A stretch of DNA of 64,000 nucleotides from Desulfitobacterium metallireducens DSM 15288 (GTDB taxonomy: Bacteria > Bacillota > Desulfitobacteriia > Desulfitobacteriales > Desulfitobacteriaceae): NCBI RefSeq assembly GCF_000231405.2, contig NZ_CP007032.1, forward strand, positions 2,604,001 to 2,668,000, read 5' to 3'. Both the position numbers and the translations under genes were made by a program. Below the pieces are notes generated by a model. The model did not search any database. It worked only from the letters and a program-made list of their open reading frames with translations, and was not told the origin of the DNA. Of this stretch, positions 42,188 through 50,586 are shown piece after piece (within the stretch, counting starts at the first letter, position 1; every line of letters starts with the position of its first letter).

Positions 42188-44282
42188 AACCACCATAAGT
42201 CGATTTCCAGCTAAAATATTGCATAAAAGCAGCTTTAGCGACAAGTCCTGCAGTCTCACCACCATGACCCCCATATTCGACAACCCCAGCAAAAGCAACT
42301 TGTGGATCATCATAAGGGGCAAAAGCCACAAACATTCCGTTATAGAGATCTCCAGAAATTGTATTCTTTGAACCAATCTGTGCCGTACCAGTTTTACCTC
42401 CCCCCGAAAATTGGGGGACATCAGCGAAAAGCCAAGCCGCTGTCCCTTCACCACTCGTAACCGCAGCCATTCCTTTTTTAACAATTTCCAAATTTTCCGG
42501 GGAAACAGAGACGTTATTTAAGACCTGAGGCTGATTTTGGTAAACAACTTGACCCGTGGCAGGGTCGAGAATTTTATCGACAACATAGGGTTGCATTCGT
42601 TTTCCCCCATTAACTAGAGTTGCCACATAATTCGCGAGTTGAAGAGGCGTGTACGAATTATAGCCTTGACCAATAGAATTGTTAAAGCTGTCATAGATCT
42701 TCCAATCGATGTTCTGACTTTCCATTTGCTGATACCAAACATCCACTTGTTTAATCTCTGCATTTTTTTTGGATAACAAACTCTGTTTTGATTTATCATC
42801 AGCAGCCTGAGAAATCTTCGTCGCATAATTGTCTTCAATCGTTTTTAACTTTTCATCACGCATCTTATCATAATAAGGCCCATAATACCCTTTTTTCCAC
42901 TCTTCAGAAGGAGCGACTCCGATCGCTTCGCCTGGTAAGTCAACCCCACTTTTTACACCTAAGCCAAACTCATTAGACAGTTGTTTCATCAGTTCCGGAT
43001 TCGCGTCAAAGATCCTGCGTCCAAGAATTTCAAAATAAATATCAGATGAGAGTGCGATCCCCCGCGTCATATTGACCATTCCAAAATTATTTCCGCCCCA
43101 CTCCGGAAACCCTTGTATCTGCACATTGGCAGGACCGAGGGAAGACATGACATCGGAGAAAGATTCCGAGGGATTGGTTACTTTTGACTCTAAAGCAGCC
43201 ATTGCCGTTAACATTTTATACGTCGACCCTGGTGCATAAGCACCTGAAAGAGCCCGATTAAACGATGCCGCATCCTTACTGCTGAAATACGCTTCGGCAA
43301 CCGCATCAGAGATCGTCCCTGTCAAATCATTCGGATTCATATAAGGACGCGAGACCATAGCTAAAATCTTGCCCGTTTTAACATCAATCATTACAGCCGC
43401 TCCAACTTGAGCATCAGAGTGAGACTTCTGAACATTAGCAATAACCTGATCTAAACTGGTCTGCATTACCTGTTGTAAATTGGCATCGATCGTGAGTTGT
43501 ACTGTCTTGCCGGGTTGAGCCGCCTGGATGACCTCTTTATTAATCGGCCGCGCACTATTATCCACGATGACTTGCTGAGTCCCTTCTTTACCCCGCAACC
43601 AATAATCGTAGCTTTTCTCGACCCCCATCTTTCCCACAAGATCTCCTTGGGAATATTTAAAGCCATCTTTTTGAGCCAACGGTTGTTCATTAAATTGGTC
43701 GATCTCATTATCACTGATTTCTCGGACATAACCTAAGGCTTGACCCATCAAGAAATTCTGAGGATAAGAACGTACAGGTAAGGCATCAATACTTATTCCT
43801 GGAAGTTCATCTTGATGTTCACCAATTACGGCTTGAAGTGTTTCCGGCACATTCGATAGCACCGTGACTGGACGATATCTCTCCCATTGCTGATTTTGAA
43901 TCATGACAAAGATGTCCTCAGTAATGGCATCCACAGACTCTGCTTGATTCGACCAATACGGTTGGATAAACTCAGCTAGACGATGAACAACCTCTTTCCA
44001 ATTCGCAGTTGTCGCTTTTTGTAAATCCAACCAATCGATGGTTAAAGCAAATTCTGGAACACTCGTTGCAAGTAACATCCCATTACGATCCTTTATATCT
44101 CCACGCGTCGGCGGAATCGTAACCAGTTGCATAACATTCCCTGCAGCCTTTGTCGCATAATAGGAAGATTGGGCAATCTGCAACCGCCAAAGATTAAATC
44201 CGAGAATTGCGAAAACCAGTAACACAACGATGCTTAGCCCCCACAGCCGATGCAAATAGGGTTTGCGCTCTTTCTCATCCAT
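42186..44282 (-). CDS. mrdA: Penicillin-binding protein 2 (class B transpeptidase)
   Basis: This elongation-specific transpeptidase cross-links side-wall peptidoglycan and pairs with RodA. The 698 residues have one N-terminal membrane helix (LWGLSIVVLLVFAILGFNLW), the PBP dimerisation domain (about 50-270; TIPPTRGDIKDRNGMLLATS), and the transpeptidase domain with the active-site SxxK in YAPGSTYKMLTAM, and KTG in GGGKTGTAQIGS near residue 630. It is at the upper end of the family in length owing to a charged insert around 450-520. GGAGG precedes the ATG. Confidence 0.94.
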   Translation of the reverse strand: MDEKERKPYLHRLWGLSIVVLLVFAILGFNLWRLQIAQSSYYATKAAGNVMQLVTIPPTRGDIKDRNGMLLATSVPEFALTIDWLDLQKATTANWKEVVHRLAEFIQPYWSNQAESVDAITEDIFVMIQNQQWERYRPVTVLSNVPETLQAVIGEHQDELPGISIDALPVRSYPQNFLMGQALGYVREISDNEIDQFNEQPLAQKDGFKYSQGDLVGKMGVEKSYDYWLRGKEGTQQVIVDNSARPINKEVIQAAQPGKTVQLTIDANLQQVMQTSLDQVIANVQKSHSDAQVGAAVMIDVKTGKILAMVSRPYMNPNDLTGTISDAVAEAYFSSKDAASFNRALSGAYAPGSTYKMLTAMAALESKVTNPSESFSDVMSSLGPANVQIQGFPEWGGNNFGMVNMTRGIALSSDIYFEILGRRIFDANPELMKQLSNEFGLGVKSGVDLPGEAIGVAPSEEWKKGYYGPYYDKMRDEKLKTIEDNYATKISQAADDKSKQSLLSKKNAEIKQVDVWYQQMESQNIDWKIYDSFNNSIGQGYNSYTPLQLANYVATLVNGGKRMQPYVVDKILDPATGQVVYQNQPQVLNNVSVSPENLEIVKKGMAAVTSGEGTAAWLFADVPQFSGGGKTGTAQIGSKNTISGDLYNGMFVAFAPYDDPQVAFAGVVEYGGHGGETAGLVAKAAFMQYFSWKSTYGG

Positions 44283-44326
44283 AAAGATCCTCCTGGTTAA
44301 CTACAATAAAGATAAGTGCGACTTCT

Positions 44327-44833
44327 TTACCGTTCGTACTTGGGACGGTATTTAAGCCAGCCCTTCAAAAAGGAGCGGTGAATCCACGGATAGGTGACTG
44401 GCACTAAAATCGCATTATAAAGTGAAACTCCGCTTATGAGTCGTAAATCATCTAAAAATGTCCACTGGGCCCCCACTCCGAGACTCAAAAAGGAAATCAT
44501 GGATTGACCTGCAAACGTCACTAAAAAAACAAGTAAAGTGATTAAAGGGAAATTTTCCCGATTCCAACGCTGAGCAAGCCAGCTACTTAAAATAGCCACT
44601 CCTGTCAACGTCAAAGAGTACATGCCAAAGTGCCGACCGAGGTAAAGATCGACCACAATGCCAGCACCTAAGCCCCAGAGCAATCCATGCGAGGGGCGGT
44701 GATGTAAGGCCATATAGATTATGAAAAGCATAATCAAATCCGGTTTTATCCCCGACCATGACCAAAAGTAGAAAACCGTTCCCGGTAAGATCAAGCCCAG
44801 AAGAAGCATAACAAGCATTAAAAAATAACGCAT
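44327..44833 (-). CDS. mreD: Rod shape-determining membrane protein MreD
   Basis: MreD is an integral component of the elongasome. The 168 residues are hydrophobic with about five helices (FLMLVMLLLGLILPGTVFYF, DLIMLFIIYMALHHRPSHGL, LLWGLGAGIVVDLYLGRHFG). The GxxxGxxxDLYxG motif is typical of MreD. GGAGGGG lies before the ATG, and mreC ends 1 base earlier. Confidence 0.93.
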   Translation of the reverse strand: MRYFLMLVMLLLGLILPGTVFYFWSWSGIKPDLIMLFIIYMALHHRPSHGLLWGLGAGIVVDLYLGRHFGMYSLTLTGVAILSSWLAQRWNRENFPLITLLVFLVTFAGQSMISFLSLGVGAQWTFLDDLRLISGVSLYNAILVPVTYPWIHRSFLKGWLKYRPKYER

Positions 44834-44834
44834 C

Positions 44835-45704
44835 TTATTGCCCCTCCGGTTTCTTCACGATATACACTTCTTCAAGCGAGTCAAAGTCCTCCAGTGGCTT
44901 GATATAGGCCGTTTTCAAGAGTCCAGAGCTATCGAGTTGAATTTGTTCAATCTTGCCGATAGGGAGATCCTTAGGATAGACTCCGCCGAGTCCTGATGTA
45001 AGCACAAGATCACCAATATTAACATTATCCTCACGGCGAAAAAGCATTTGCAAATTTCCCTTTGCATCAAGCCGCGAAGTCCTTTTATAGGTCCCTTCGA
45101 CAATGCCAAAGGTTGCAACGCCCGTACTACCTCGTACCAAGGCGCTAACTTTCCCCTCCCCGTCAGTGATCATCAGAACCTCGCTCGTACTAGACGTAAC
45201 GGCTACGATCTTACCCACTAATCCATACTGAGCAATTACAGGATTATTAACGGATACCCCATCGTCACTCCCTCGGTTTAAGGTAATGGTTTGATACCAT
45301 GCCGTTGGGTTACGATTAGTGATACTCGCACCCTTCTTCTCATATTTGCTCAAGGTAGGGCTATTAAAAACGCCCTCATCCAGCGCGTTAAACCTCATTC
45401 CGGCTAACACCTGTTCTTTTAGTTCTAAATTATCTCCTGTGAGTTGTTCCACCCTCTGCCGAAGTTGCTCGTTTTCCGCTTCTACACTTCGAAAATTCCA
45501 AATTGCACGCGTATTATTCCGAATTCCATTCCCCACTTGTAACAAAGTGCCTTCAACAGGACTTAACACGCGATGCAAAGCTCCGCCAATGGGATTAGGA
45601 AAGTTATTTCCAATTCCTGTAAAGCGAATACTGACCAGTACTCCTAAAATCAGAAAGAAGATGAGAACCATAATTCCCGTTGCTGTAATTTTTCTTTTCC
45701 CCAC
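44835..45704 (-). CDS. mreC: Rod shape-determining protein MreC
   Basis: MreC activates PBP2/RodA from outside the membrane. The 289 residues have a membrane anchor (GIMVLIFFLILGVLVSIRF), a coiled coil (about 65-98; RSVEAENEQLRQRVEQLTG), and the double beta-barrel domain with AWYQTITLNRGSDDGVSVNN, PVIAQYGLVGKIVAV and GDLVLTSGLGGVYPKDLPIG. The start is GTG behind a GGAGGGAG site. It lies 23 bases after mreB. Confidence 0.95.
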   Translation of the reverse strand: MGKRKITATGIMVLIFFLILGVLVSIRFTGIGNNFPNPIGGALHRVLSPVEGTLLQVGNGIRNNTRAIWNFRSVEAENEQLRQRVEQLTGDNLELKEQVLAGMRFNALDEGVFNSPTLSKYEKKGASITNRNPTAWYQTITLNRGSDDGVSVNNPVIAQYGLVGKIVAVTSSTSEVLMITDGEGKVSALVRGSTGVATFGIVEGTYKRTSRLDAKGNLQMLFRREDNVNIGDLVLTSGLGGVYPKDLPIGKIEQIQLDSSGLLKTAYIKPLEDFDSLEEVYIVKKPEGQ

Positions 45705-45727
45705 CGAGGCTCCCTCCCCGCTCTAAC

Positions 45728-46744
45728 TTATGCTTTTTGCAAAGCTGCGATCCTGCGGAGAATTTCAGCATTTTCTAAAACCATTCCTGTGCCAAGAGCA
45801 ACACAAGAGAGTGGATCTTCGGCCAAATGGACAGGCATTCCCGTCTCATCAGCAATCAAAAGATCCAGATTTCGGAGCAGCGATCCTCCGCCTGCCATCA
45901 TAATTCCACGATCCATAATATCAGCCGCCAATTCTGGAGGCGTTTTTTCTAAACAAGATTTAACTGCCTCGACAATCGCCATCACCGGCTCTTGGAGTGC
46001 TTCTTGGATCTCCACCGCAGTAACTTCAATCGTCTTGGGTAATCCCGTAAGAAGGTCTCGGCCGCGAACAGTATACTGAACTCCATCTTCCGCCTTGTAG
46101 GCCGCCCCAATTTCCATCTTAATATCCTCAGCCGTTCGATAGCCAACCATCAAATTGTATCGACGTTTAATATGAGCAACAATTGCATCGTCCATTTCAT
46201 CCCCTGCAACCCGAATGGAACGGCTCGTAACAATTCCTCCAAGAGAAATAACTGCGACTTCTGTTGTCCCTCCGCCGATATCCACGATCATATTTCCTGT
46301 AGGTTCGCTCACCGGAAGCCCTGCTCCAATCGCTGCAGCCATAGGTTCTTCCATTATGATCGGTTCTTTCGCGCCAGCTGCTAAAGCCGCTTCTTTAACT
46401 GCTCGTTCTTCTACAGGAGTCACCCCTGAAGGAACACAGATCACAACTCGAGGACGACCAAAAGGCGATTCCGTCCCCAAAGCGCGCGAAATAAAATATT
46501 TCAGCATTTTTTGAGTGACATTAAAATCAGAGATGACTCCATCTTTTAAAGGGCGGATCGCCATGATATTACTCGGTGTCCTACCAATCATCTCTTTCGC
46601 CTTATCCCCAACGGCCAGTGGACTTTTCTTTTCGACATCCATCGCGACAACGGAAGGTTCACGGACGATAACACCCTTTCCGCGCATATATACCAACGTA
46701 TTCGCCGTTCCTAAATCAATTCCCAGGTCTTTTCCAAACATCAT
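45728..46744 (-). CDS. mreB: Rod shape-determining actin homologue MreB
   Basis: MreB filaments guide side-wall synthesis. The 338 residues carry the actin-fold phosphate motifs [20 protein letters not shown] and [19 protein letters not shown], the adenosine motif [20 protein letters not shown] and the conserved PxxVAL-type EPSVVAMD. The length is standard. Two ATG codons stand in tandem at the start; the first is reported. Confidence 0.97.
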   Translation of the reverse strand: MMFGKDLGIDLGTANTLVYMRGKGVIVREPSVVAMDVEKKSPLAVGDKAKEMIGRTPSNIMAIRPLKDGVISDFNVTQKMLKYFISRALGTESPFGRPRVVICVPSGVTPVEERAVKEAALAAGAKEPIIMEEPMAAAIGAGLPVSEPTGNMIVDIGGGTTEVAVISLGGIVTSRSIRVAGDEMDDAIVAHIKRRYNLMVGYRTAEDIKMEIGAAYKAEDGVQYTVRGRDLLTGLPKTIEVTAVEIQEALQEPVMAIVEAVKSCLEKTPPELAADIMDRGIMMAGGGSLLRNLDLLIADETGMPVHLAEDPLSCVALGTGMVLENAEILRRIAALQKA

Positions 46745-46826
46745 AGTGTAAGAAGCTCCTTCCGTCTCTTTTGTATAAAATGGGACCTTATTTTTTACGT
46801 ATCACCTTTATTAATTCAGTGGGTCT

Positions 46827-47510
46827 TTATAATATGCCTCGTTCTTTAAGGCTTATGTACCGATTATCGCCAATTATCACGTGATCGAGAACTTCAATTC
46901 CCAAGATTTGGCCCCCATCGGCTAACCGTCGCGTCACATCAATATCTTCGCGGCTCGGTGTGGGGTCTCCACTCGGATGATTATGCAAGAGGATAATGGC
47001 GTTGGAATTTCGACGAATCGCCTCTTTAAAGCATTCTCTTGGATGCACTAGGGATGAGTTGAGTGACCCAACCGAAATTGAGCTAATCCCCAACACATGA
47101 TTTTTTGTCGATAAACTCACAATTCGAAAATGCTCTCGGTCAAGATAACGCATCTCTTCCATGACCAGATGGGCGATATCCTGCGGAGAATTAATAACCG
47201 GACGAGTCGCCGGATCGGAAGACACGGAACGACGTCCCAGTTCTAGAGCTGCTTTTAATTCAGAGGCTTTAGCCTGACCCAGTCCGTGAAGTTGCGTTAA
47301 ATCATGAACGCTCATCCGTGCTAACCCTGCCAAGCCTCCTGCTTCAGTAAGAAGCCGATTTGCGAACTCAAGAACATTTTCCCCTTTTAAGCCTGTGCGG
47401 AGAAGAATAGCCAAGATCTCTTTATTTGAGAGTATCTCGGGACCAAACTGGAATAAGCGTTCACGGGGAAGTACATCCTCGGGTAGGTCCTTTAAGCGGC
47501 GATAATCCAT
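46827..47510 (-). CDS. radC: RadC-family JAMM protein
   Basis: RadC proteins have a helix-hairpin-helix region and a JAMM/MPN metalloprotease-like domain; their role is unsettled. The 227 residues show RLKDLPEDVLPRERLFQFGP, LLRTGLKGENVLEFANRLL, LTQLHGLGQAKASELKAALE and the JAMM motif IILLHNHPSGDPTPSREDID. Its first 50 bases overlap maf in another frame; GAGGTG lies 4 bases before the second of two ATG codons (47508-47510), which is used here. The maf-radC-mreB order equals that of Bacillus. Confidence 0.93.
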   Translation of the reverse strand: MDYRRLKDLPEDVLPRERLFQFGPEILSNKEILAILLRTGLKGENVLEFANRLLTEAGGLAGLARMSVHDLTQLHGLGQAKASELKAALELGRRSVSSDPATRPVINSPQDIAHLVMEEMRYLDREHFRIVSLSTKNHVLGISSISVGSLNSSLVHPRECFKEAIRRNSNAIILLHNHPSGDPTPSREDIDVTRRLADGGQILGIEVLDHVIIGDNRYISLKERGIL

Positions 47511-48117
47511 CATTCACCTCGCGAAGGGCGATGTCTTCCTGCTCAATCCCCCACGCTCTCAGTCTCTCACTCACATATTCCATGGGCAATCCAATAACGT
47601 TACTCAAAGATCCTTCGTACTGTTTCACGAATTTCCTCGCCCCACCTTGGATAGCATAAGCCCCTGCCTTATCCATAGGTTCCCCTGTTGCAATATAGGT
47701 TTGGATTTCTTCCAAAGTAAGTGGACGGAAATAAACTTGGGTCCGAAGCGCCTCATTTTCCTGACACCCCGTTCCATTCACAAGCGCCACTCCTGTATAG
47801 ACGTCATGGTGTCGACCGCTCAGTTGCTGGAGCATGACTTGAGCTTCTCTGGGATCAACTGGTTTTCCGAGAATCTGAGAATCTAAGGCAACAATTGTAT
47901 CTGCCCCCAGAATAATATCTTCTGCAGAACCGCCTGCCTCTATCCAAGCCTTTTGACCCGCCACGGCCTTGCGTAACGCCAGCGCTTTAACTCCATCCTC
48001 AGGCTTAATTTCAGAGGGAAGTTCTTCTGACACATCTGCTTTAAGAGTGACGAAGGTAAACCCCCCTTCTTCGAGTAGCATCGCACGTCGCGGTGACGTC
48101 GAGGCTAAGACCAACAT
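47461..48117 (-). CDS. maf: Maf-family nucleotide pyrophosphatase
   Basis: Maf proteins hydrolyse dTTP, UTP and modified pyrimidine nucleotides. The 218 residues begin MLVLASTSPRRAMLLEEGGF and contain ILGADTIVALDSQILGKPVD, GRHHDVYTGVALVNG and the end motif GAYAIQGGARKFVKQYEGSL then NVIGLPME. The ATG at 48115-48117 lies one base after the DUF4321 stop. A reading 18 residues longer lacks a site. Its tail of about 16 residues runs over the start of radC. Confidence 0.95.
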   Translation of the reverse strand: MLVLASTSPRRAMLLEEGGFTFVTLKADVSEELPSEIKPEDGVKALALRKAVAGQKAWIEAGGSAEDIILGADTIVALDSQILGKPVDPREAQVMLQQLSGRHHDVYTGVALVNGTGCQENEALRTQVYFRPLTLEEIQTYIATGEPMDKAGAYAIQGGARKFVKQYEGSLSNVIGLPMEYVSERLRAWGIEQEDIALREVNDGLSPLKGPTRGCTSP

Positions 48118-48118
48118 T

Positions 48119-48382
48119 CTACCACTTCCTTGAGAGATAATACCCGCTAAGTGCCCCCAAGATGGTGGCAAAGTTAATATTTAATCTAAAACCAAATGAA
48201 AGGGAGAGAAAGAAAAAATCTAAATAGGTGTGCGAAGGAAAGTCAATGACTGCTGGTCGAAGAAACGGGGTGAAAATCCCATACTTTTCGAGTCCAAAGC
48301 CAATCAACGTTCCAAGAGCAGCTCCACTCAAGATAAGAATAACGGTTCGGCCTGCTCCCGAATTATTGCGACTTGCCGGCAT
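48119..48382 (-). CDS. DUF4321 small membrane protein
   Basis: The 87 residues contain two hydrophobic segments (RTVILILSGAALGTLIGFGL and FATILGALSGYYLSRKW) and the middle LEKYGIFTPFLRPAVIDFPS then LSLSFGFRLNIN pattern of DUF4321. Function is unknown; it regularly precedes maf in Clostridia. The ATG at 48380-48382 has GAGGG upstream. It is the first gene of the maf-radC unit. Confidence 0.88.
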   Translation of the reverse strand: MPASRNNSGAGRTVILILSGAALGTLIGFGLEKYGIFTPFLRPAVIDFPSHTYLDFFFLSLSFGFRLNINFATILGALSGYYLSRKW

Positions 48383-48414
48383 ATTGCAACCCTCTTTCAA
48401 ATAGCAATGAAGCC

Positions 48415-48443
48415 AGGATACTAAGCTCCTGGCTGTTTGTCAA
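48415..48443 (-). promoter_or_regulatory. Candidate promoter of DUF4321-maf-radC, with dyad in the spacer
   Basis: TTGACA (48438-48443), 17-base spacer, TATCCT (48415-48420). AGCCAGGA (48411-48418) and TCCTGGCT (48427-48434) form an inverted repeat covering the -10 and spacer, so a bound protein would block it. Confidence 0.6.
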
Positions 48444-48604
48444 ATCAATATAAAGTTTAGCACCTTCTTGAGTGAAGTGCAAGAATAGTGACGGGAAAAA
48501 TCAGGAAATGTCGCTTCTATGGCACTTTGACAAAATTCGAGGCTATACAATTGTTTTTAGAAAGATTATCCTTGGAAAGCAATTAAATACTACTATGATT
48601 TTTT

Positions 48605-48636
48605 TACTAAAACCCGTTTATGGGGTTTTTCTTATT
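48605..48636 (+). terminator. Plus-strand terminator hairpin in the leader of the KimA-like gene
   Basis: AAAACCC (48609-48615) and GGGGTTTT (48622-48629) with TTTTTCTTATTTT after it. It is 50 bases before the KimA-like start and no plus-strand gene lies upstream, so it is a candidate attenuator. GCACCTTC/GAAGTGC (48460-48480) and GTGAC/GTCGC pairs upstream may add structure. Confidence 0.6.
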
Positions 48637-48684
48637 TTAAAAGGGGTAACATAATTTTACGTGATTCCATTGGAAGAGGTGTGA

Positions 48685-50508
48685 GTGTTGTTAAGGTATT
48701 TTAAACGCTTTCTTATTGGTAAACCCATGAATACTGCCCAATTGATGCATCAACGGTTAACGAAGAAAAAAGCTTTAGCGGTATTTTCTTCGGATGCTTT
48801 ATCTTCGGTTGCTTATGCTACAGAAGAAATCCTCTTAGTTCTCACATTAGCAGGTACAGTGGCTCTGCCCTATTCACTACCGATTGCGGCCGCAATTATC
48901 GCCTTACTCGCAATCCTCGTTCTTTCTTATCGGCAAACAATTTTTGCTTATCCTTCAGGGGGCGGAGCTTATATTGTCGCGAAGGACAATTTAGGAACAA
49001 CACCTGGTCTGGTCGCTGGGGCATCTTTATTTATTGATTATATTTTGACGGTTGCGGTGAGTACCGCTGCTGGAGTTGCCGCAATTACATCAGCCTTTCC
49101 ATCACTTCACAATCATAAAATTCTGATTGCACTCATCTTTATTTGGCTCTTAACCCTCTTAAATCTGAGAGGGATCACTGAATCTGCAACAATTTTCTCT
49201 TTACCCACTTATATTTTCATTGGAAGTATCCTGCTCTTACTAGTAACCGGCATTGTAAAATTTTCTATGTATGGTCGACCCCCAATGCCCGTAATGCCAG
49301 CCACCGCCCTACCGTCAGGAATCTCTCTATTTCTAATTTTGAGAGCCTTTTCGGCGGGCTGCACAGCCTTAACCGGGGTCGAGGCCATCAGTAATGGCGT
49401 ACCTGCCTTTAAACACCCGGAATCAAAAAATGCAGCCATTACCCTGGTCACCATGGCCGGTATAATTGTGGTATTATTTGGTGGAATTACGTTTTTAGCA
49501 AACGTCAATCATATCATCCCCAGTCCCACCGAAACAGTCGTTTCCCAGATTGCAGCTACCGTTTTTGGCCGCAACTTCTTCTATTATCTTATTCAAGTAA
49601 GTACAGCAATTATTTTATTTCTTGCTGCGAATACAAGCTTCGCAGGGTTTCCCCTACTCACCTCAATCCTCGCGCAAGATGGATTTCTTCCCCGGCGATT
49701 ATCGATGCGAGGTGACCGGTTAGTTTATTCGAATGGGATTATCACCTTGGCTGCGCTTGCCTCCCTTTTAGTCATTATTTTCAAAGGAGAAGTTCATGCC
49801 TTGATTCCTCTCTATGCTGTTGGTGTGTTCTTATCGTTTACCTTATCCCAAGGTGGAATGGTTAAACGATGGATTCGTCAAAAGCATTCAGGCTGGCGTT
49901 TACATGCATTCATCAATGGTACGGGTACGGTGGTTACAGGTATTGTTCTCATTGTTATTGCAATCACTAAATTTACAAGCGGTGCTTGGACTGTTATTGT
50001 CCTCATTCCTTGCCTTGTTCTGTTATTCCGAAAAATTCGTGTTCATTATCAGATCATGACCCAAGAATTGGCTTACCACGGCGAACCCTTGGAAAAAACA
50101 ACCCGTCAAAAAATCATTATCCCGATAGCCAGCTTAACTCGAGTTGTAGCACACACCATTGACTACGCTCGGACTTTTTCTCCAGATATTGTAGCTGTTC
50201 ACGTCGCTGTAGATGAAGAAAAGGCCGAAAAGCTCAAGATGAAGTGGGCAGAATTGGAGCCGGATATTCCCTTGGTTGTTCTCCCTTCACCCTACCGCGC
50301 TCTCTTAACCCCAATGCTCAACTTTATTAATGAGTACGAAGCACAAACGGGTCCCGGAGAATTAATTACGGTTTTAGTTCCCGAGTTCGTTACGCGTAAA
50401 TGGTGGCAATATTTTTTGCATAATCAAACCGGGCTTCATCTTAAAGCGGTTTTATTACTAAGAAAAGATATCGTCGTCGCCAGTGTGCCTATCCATATAC
50501 CGCACTGA
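48685..50508 (+). CDS. kimA: KimA-like APC-superfamily permease (probable potassium importer)
   Basis: The 607 residues match B. subtilis KimA (YdaO) in length and wording: a short N-terminus then KKKALAVFSSDALSSVAYAT, VLSYRQTIFAYPSGGGAYIV, FIDYILTVAVSTAAGVAAIT, about 12 helices, and a cytoplasmic C-terminal domain of about 150 residues (IIIPIASLTRVVAHTIDYAR). KimA brings in K+ with protons and is controlled by c-di-AMP. The start is GTG at 48685 (AGAGG 5 bases upstream) or TTG one codon later. The family is sure; potassium as substrate is inference. Confidence 0.8.
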   Translation: MLLRYFKRFLIGKPMNTAQLMHQRLTKKKALAVFSSDALSSVAYATEEILLVLTLAGTVALPYSLPIAAAIIALLAILVLSYRQTIFAYPSGGGAYIVAKDNLGTTPGLVAGASLFIDYILTVAVSTAAGVAAITSAFPSLHNHKILIALIFIWLLTLLNLRGITESATIFSLPTYIFIGSILLLLVTGIVKFSMYGRPPMPVMPATALPSGISLFLILRAFSAGCTALTGVEAISNGVPAFKHPESKNAAITLVTMAGIIVVLFGGITFLANVNHIIPSPTETVVSQIAATVFGRNFFYYLIQVSTAIILFLAANTSFAGFPLLTSILAQDGFLPRRLSMRGDRLVYSNGIITLAALASLLVIIFKGEVHALIPLYAVGVFLSFTLSQGGMVKRWIRQKHSGWRLHAFINGTGTVVTGIVLIVIAITKFTSGAWTVIVLIPCLVLLFRKIRVHYQIMTQELAYHGEPLEKTTRQKIIIPIASLTRVVAHTIDYARTFSPDIVAVHVAVDEEKAEKLKMKWAELEPDIPLVVLPSPYRALLTPMLNFINEYEAQTGPGELITVLVPEFVTRKWWQYFLHNQTGLHLKAVLLLRKDIVVASVPIHIPH

Positions 50509-50523
50509 TAGCCACTCTCTATT

Positions 50524-50580
50524 CTGAAAAAGACAGAAACCCGACCACTTTCAAAGTGATCGGGTTTCTGTCTTTTTCAG
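50524..50580. terminator. Long bidirectional terminator between convergent genes
   Basis: Arms of 27 bases (50524-50550 and 50554-50580) differ from perfect pairing at one position, with a 3-base loop. The A-rich and T-rich parts (GAAAAAGACAG / CTGTCTTTTTC) let it stop transcripts from both the KimA-like gene and the aminotransferase gene. Confidence 0.93.
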
Positions 50581-50586
50581 ATTCTT

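Noticed and set aside
48451-48608. c-di-AMP (ydaO) riboswitch before the KimA-like gene
   Set aside because: The conserved blocks of that class are not recognisable in this leader.
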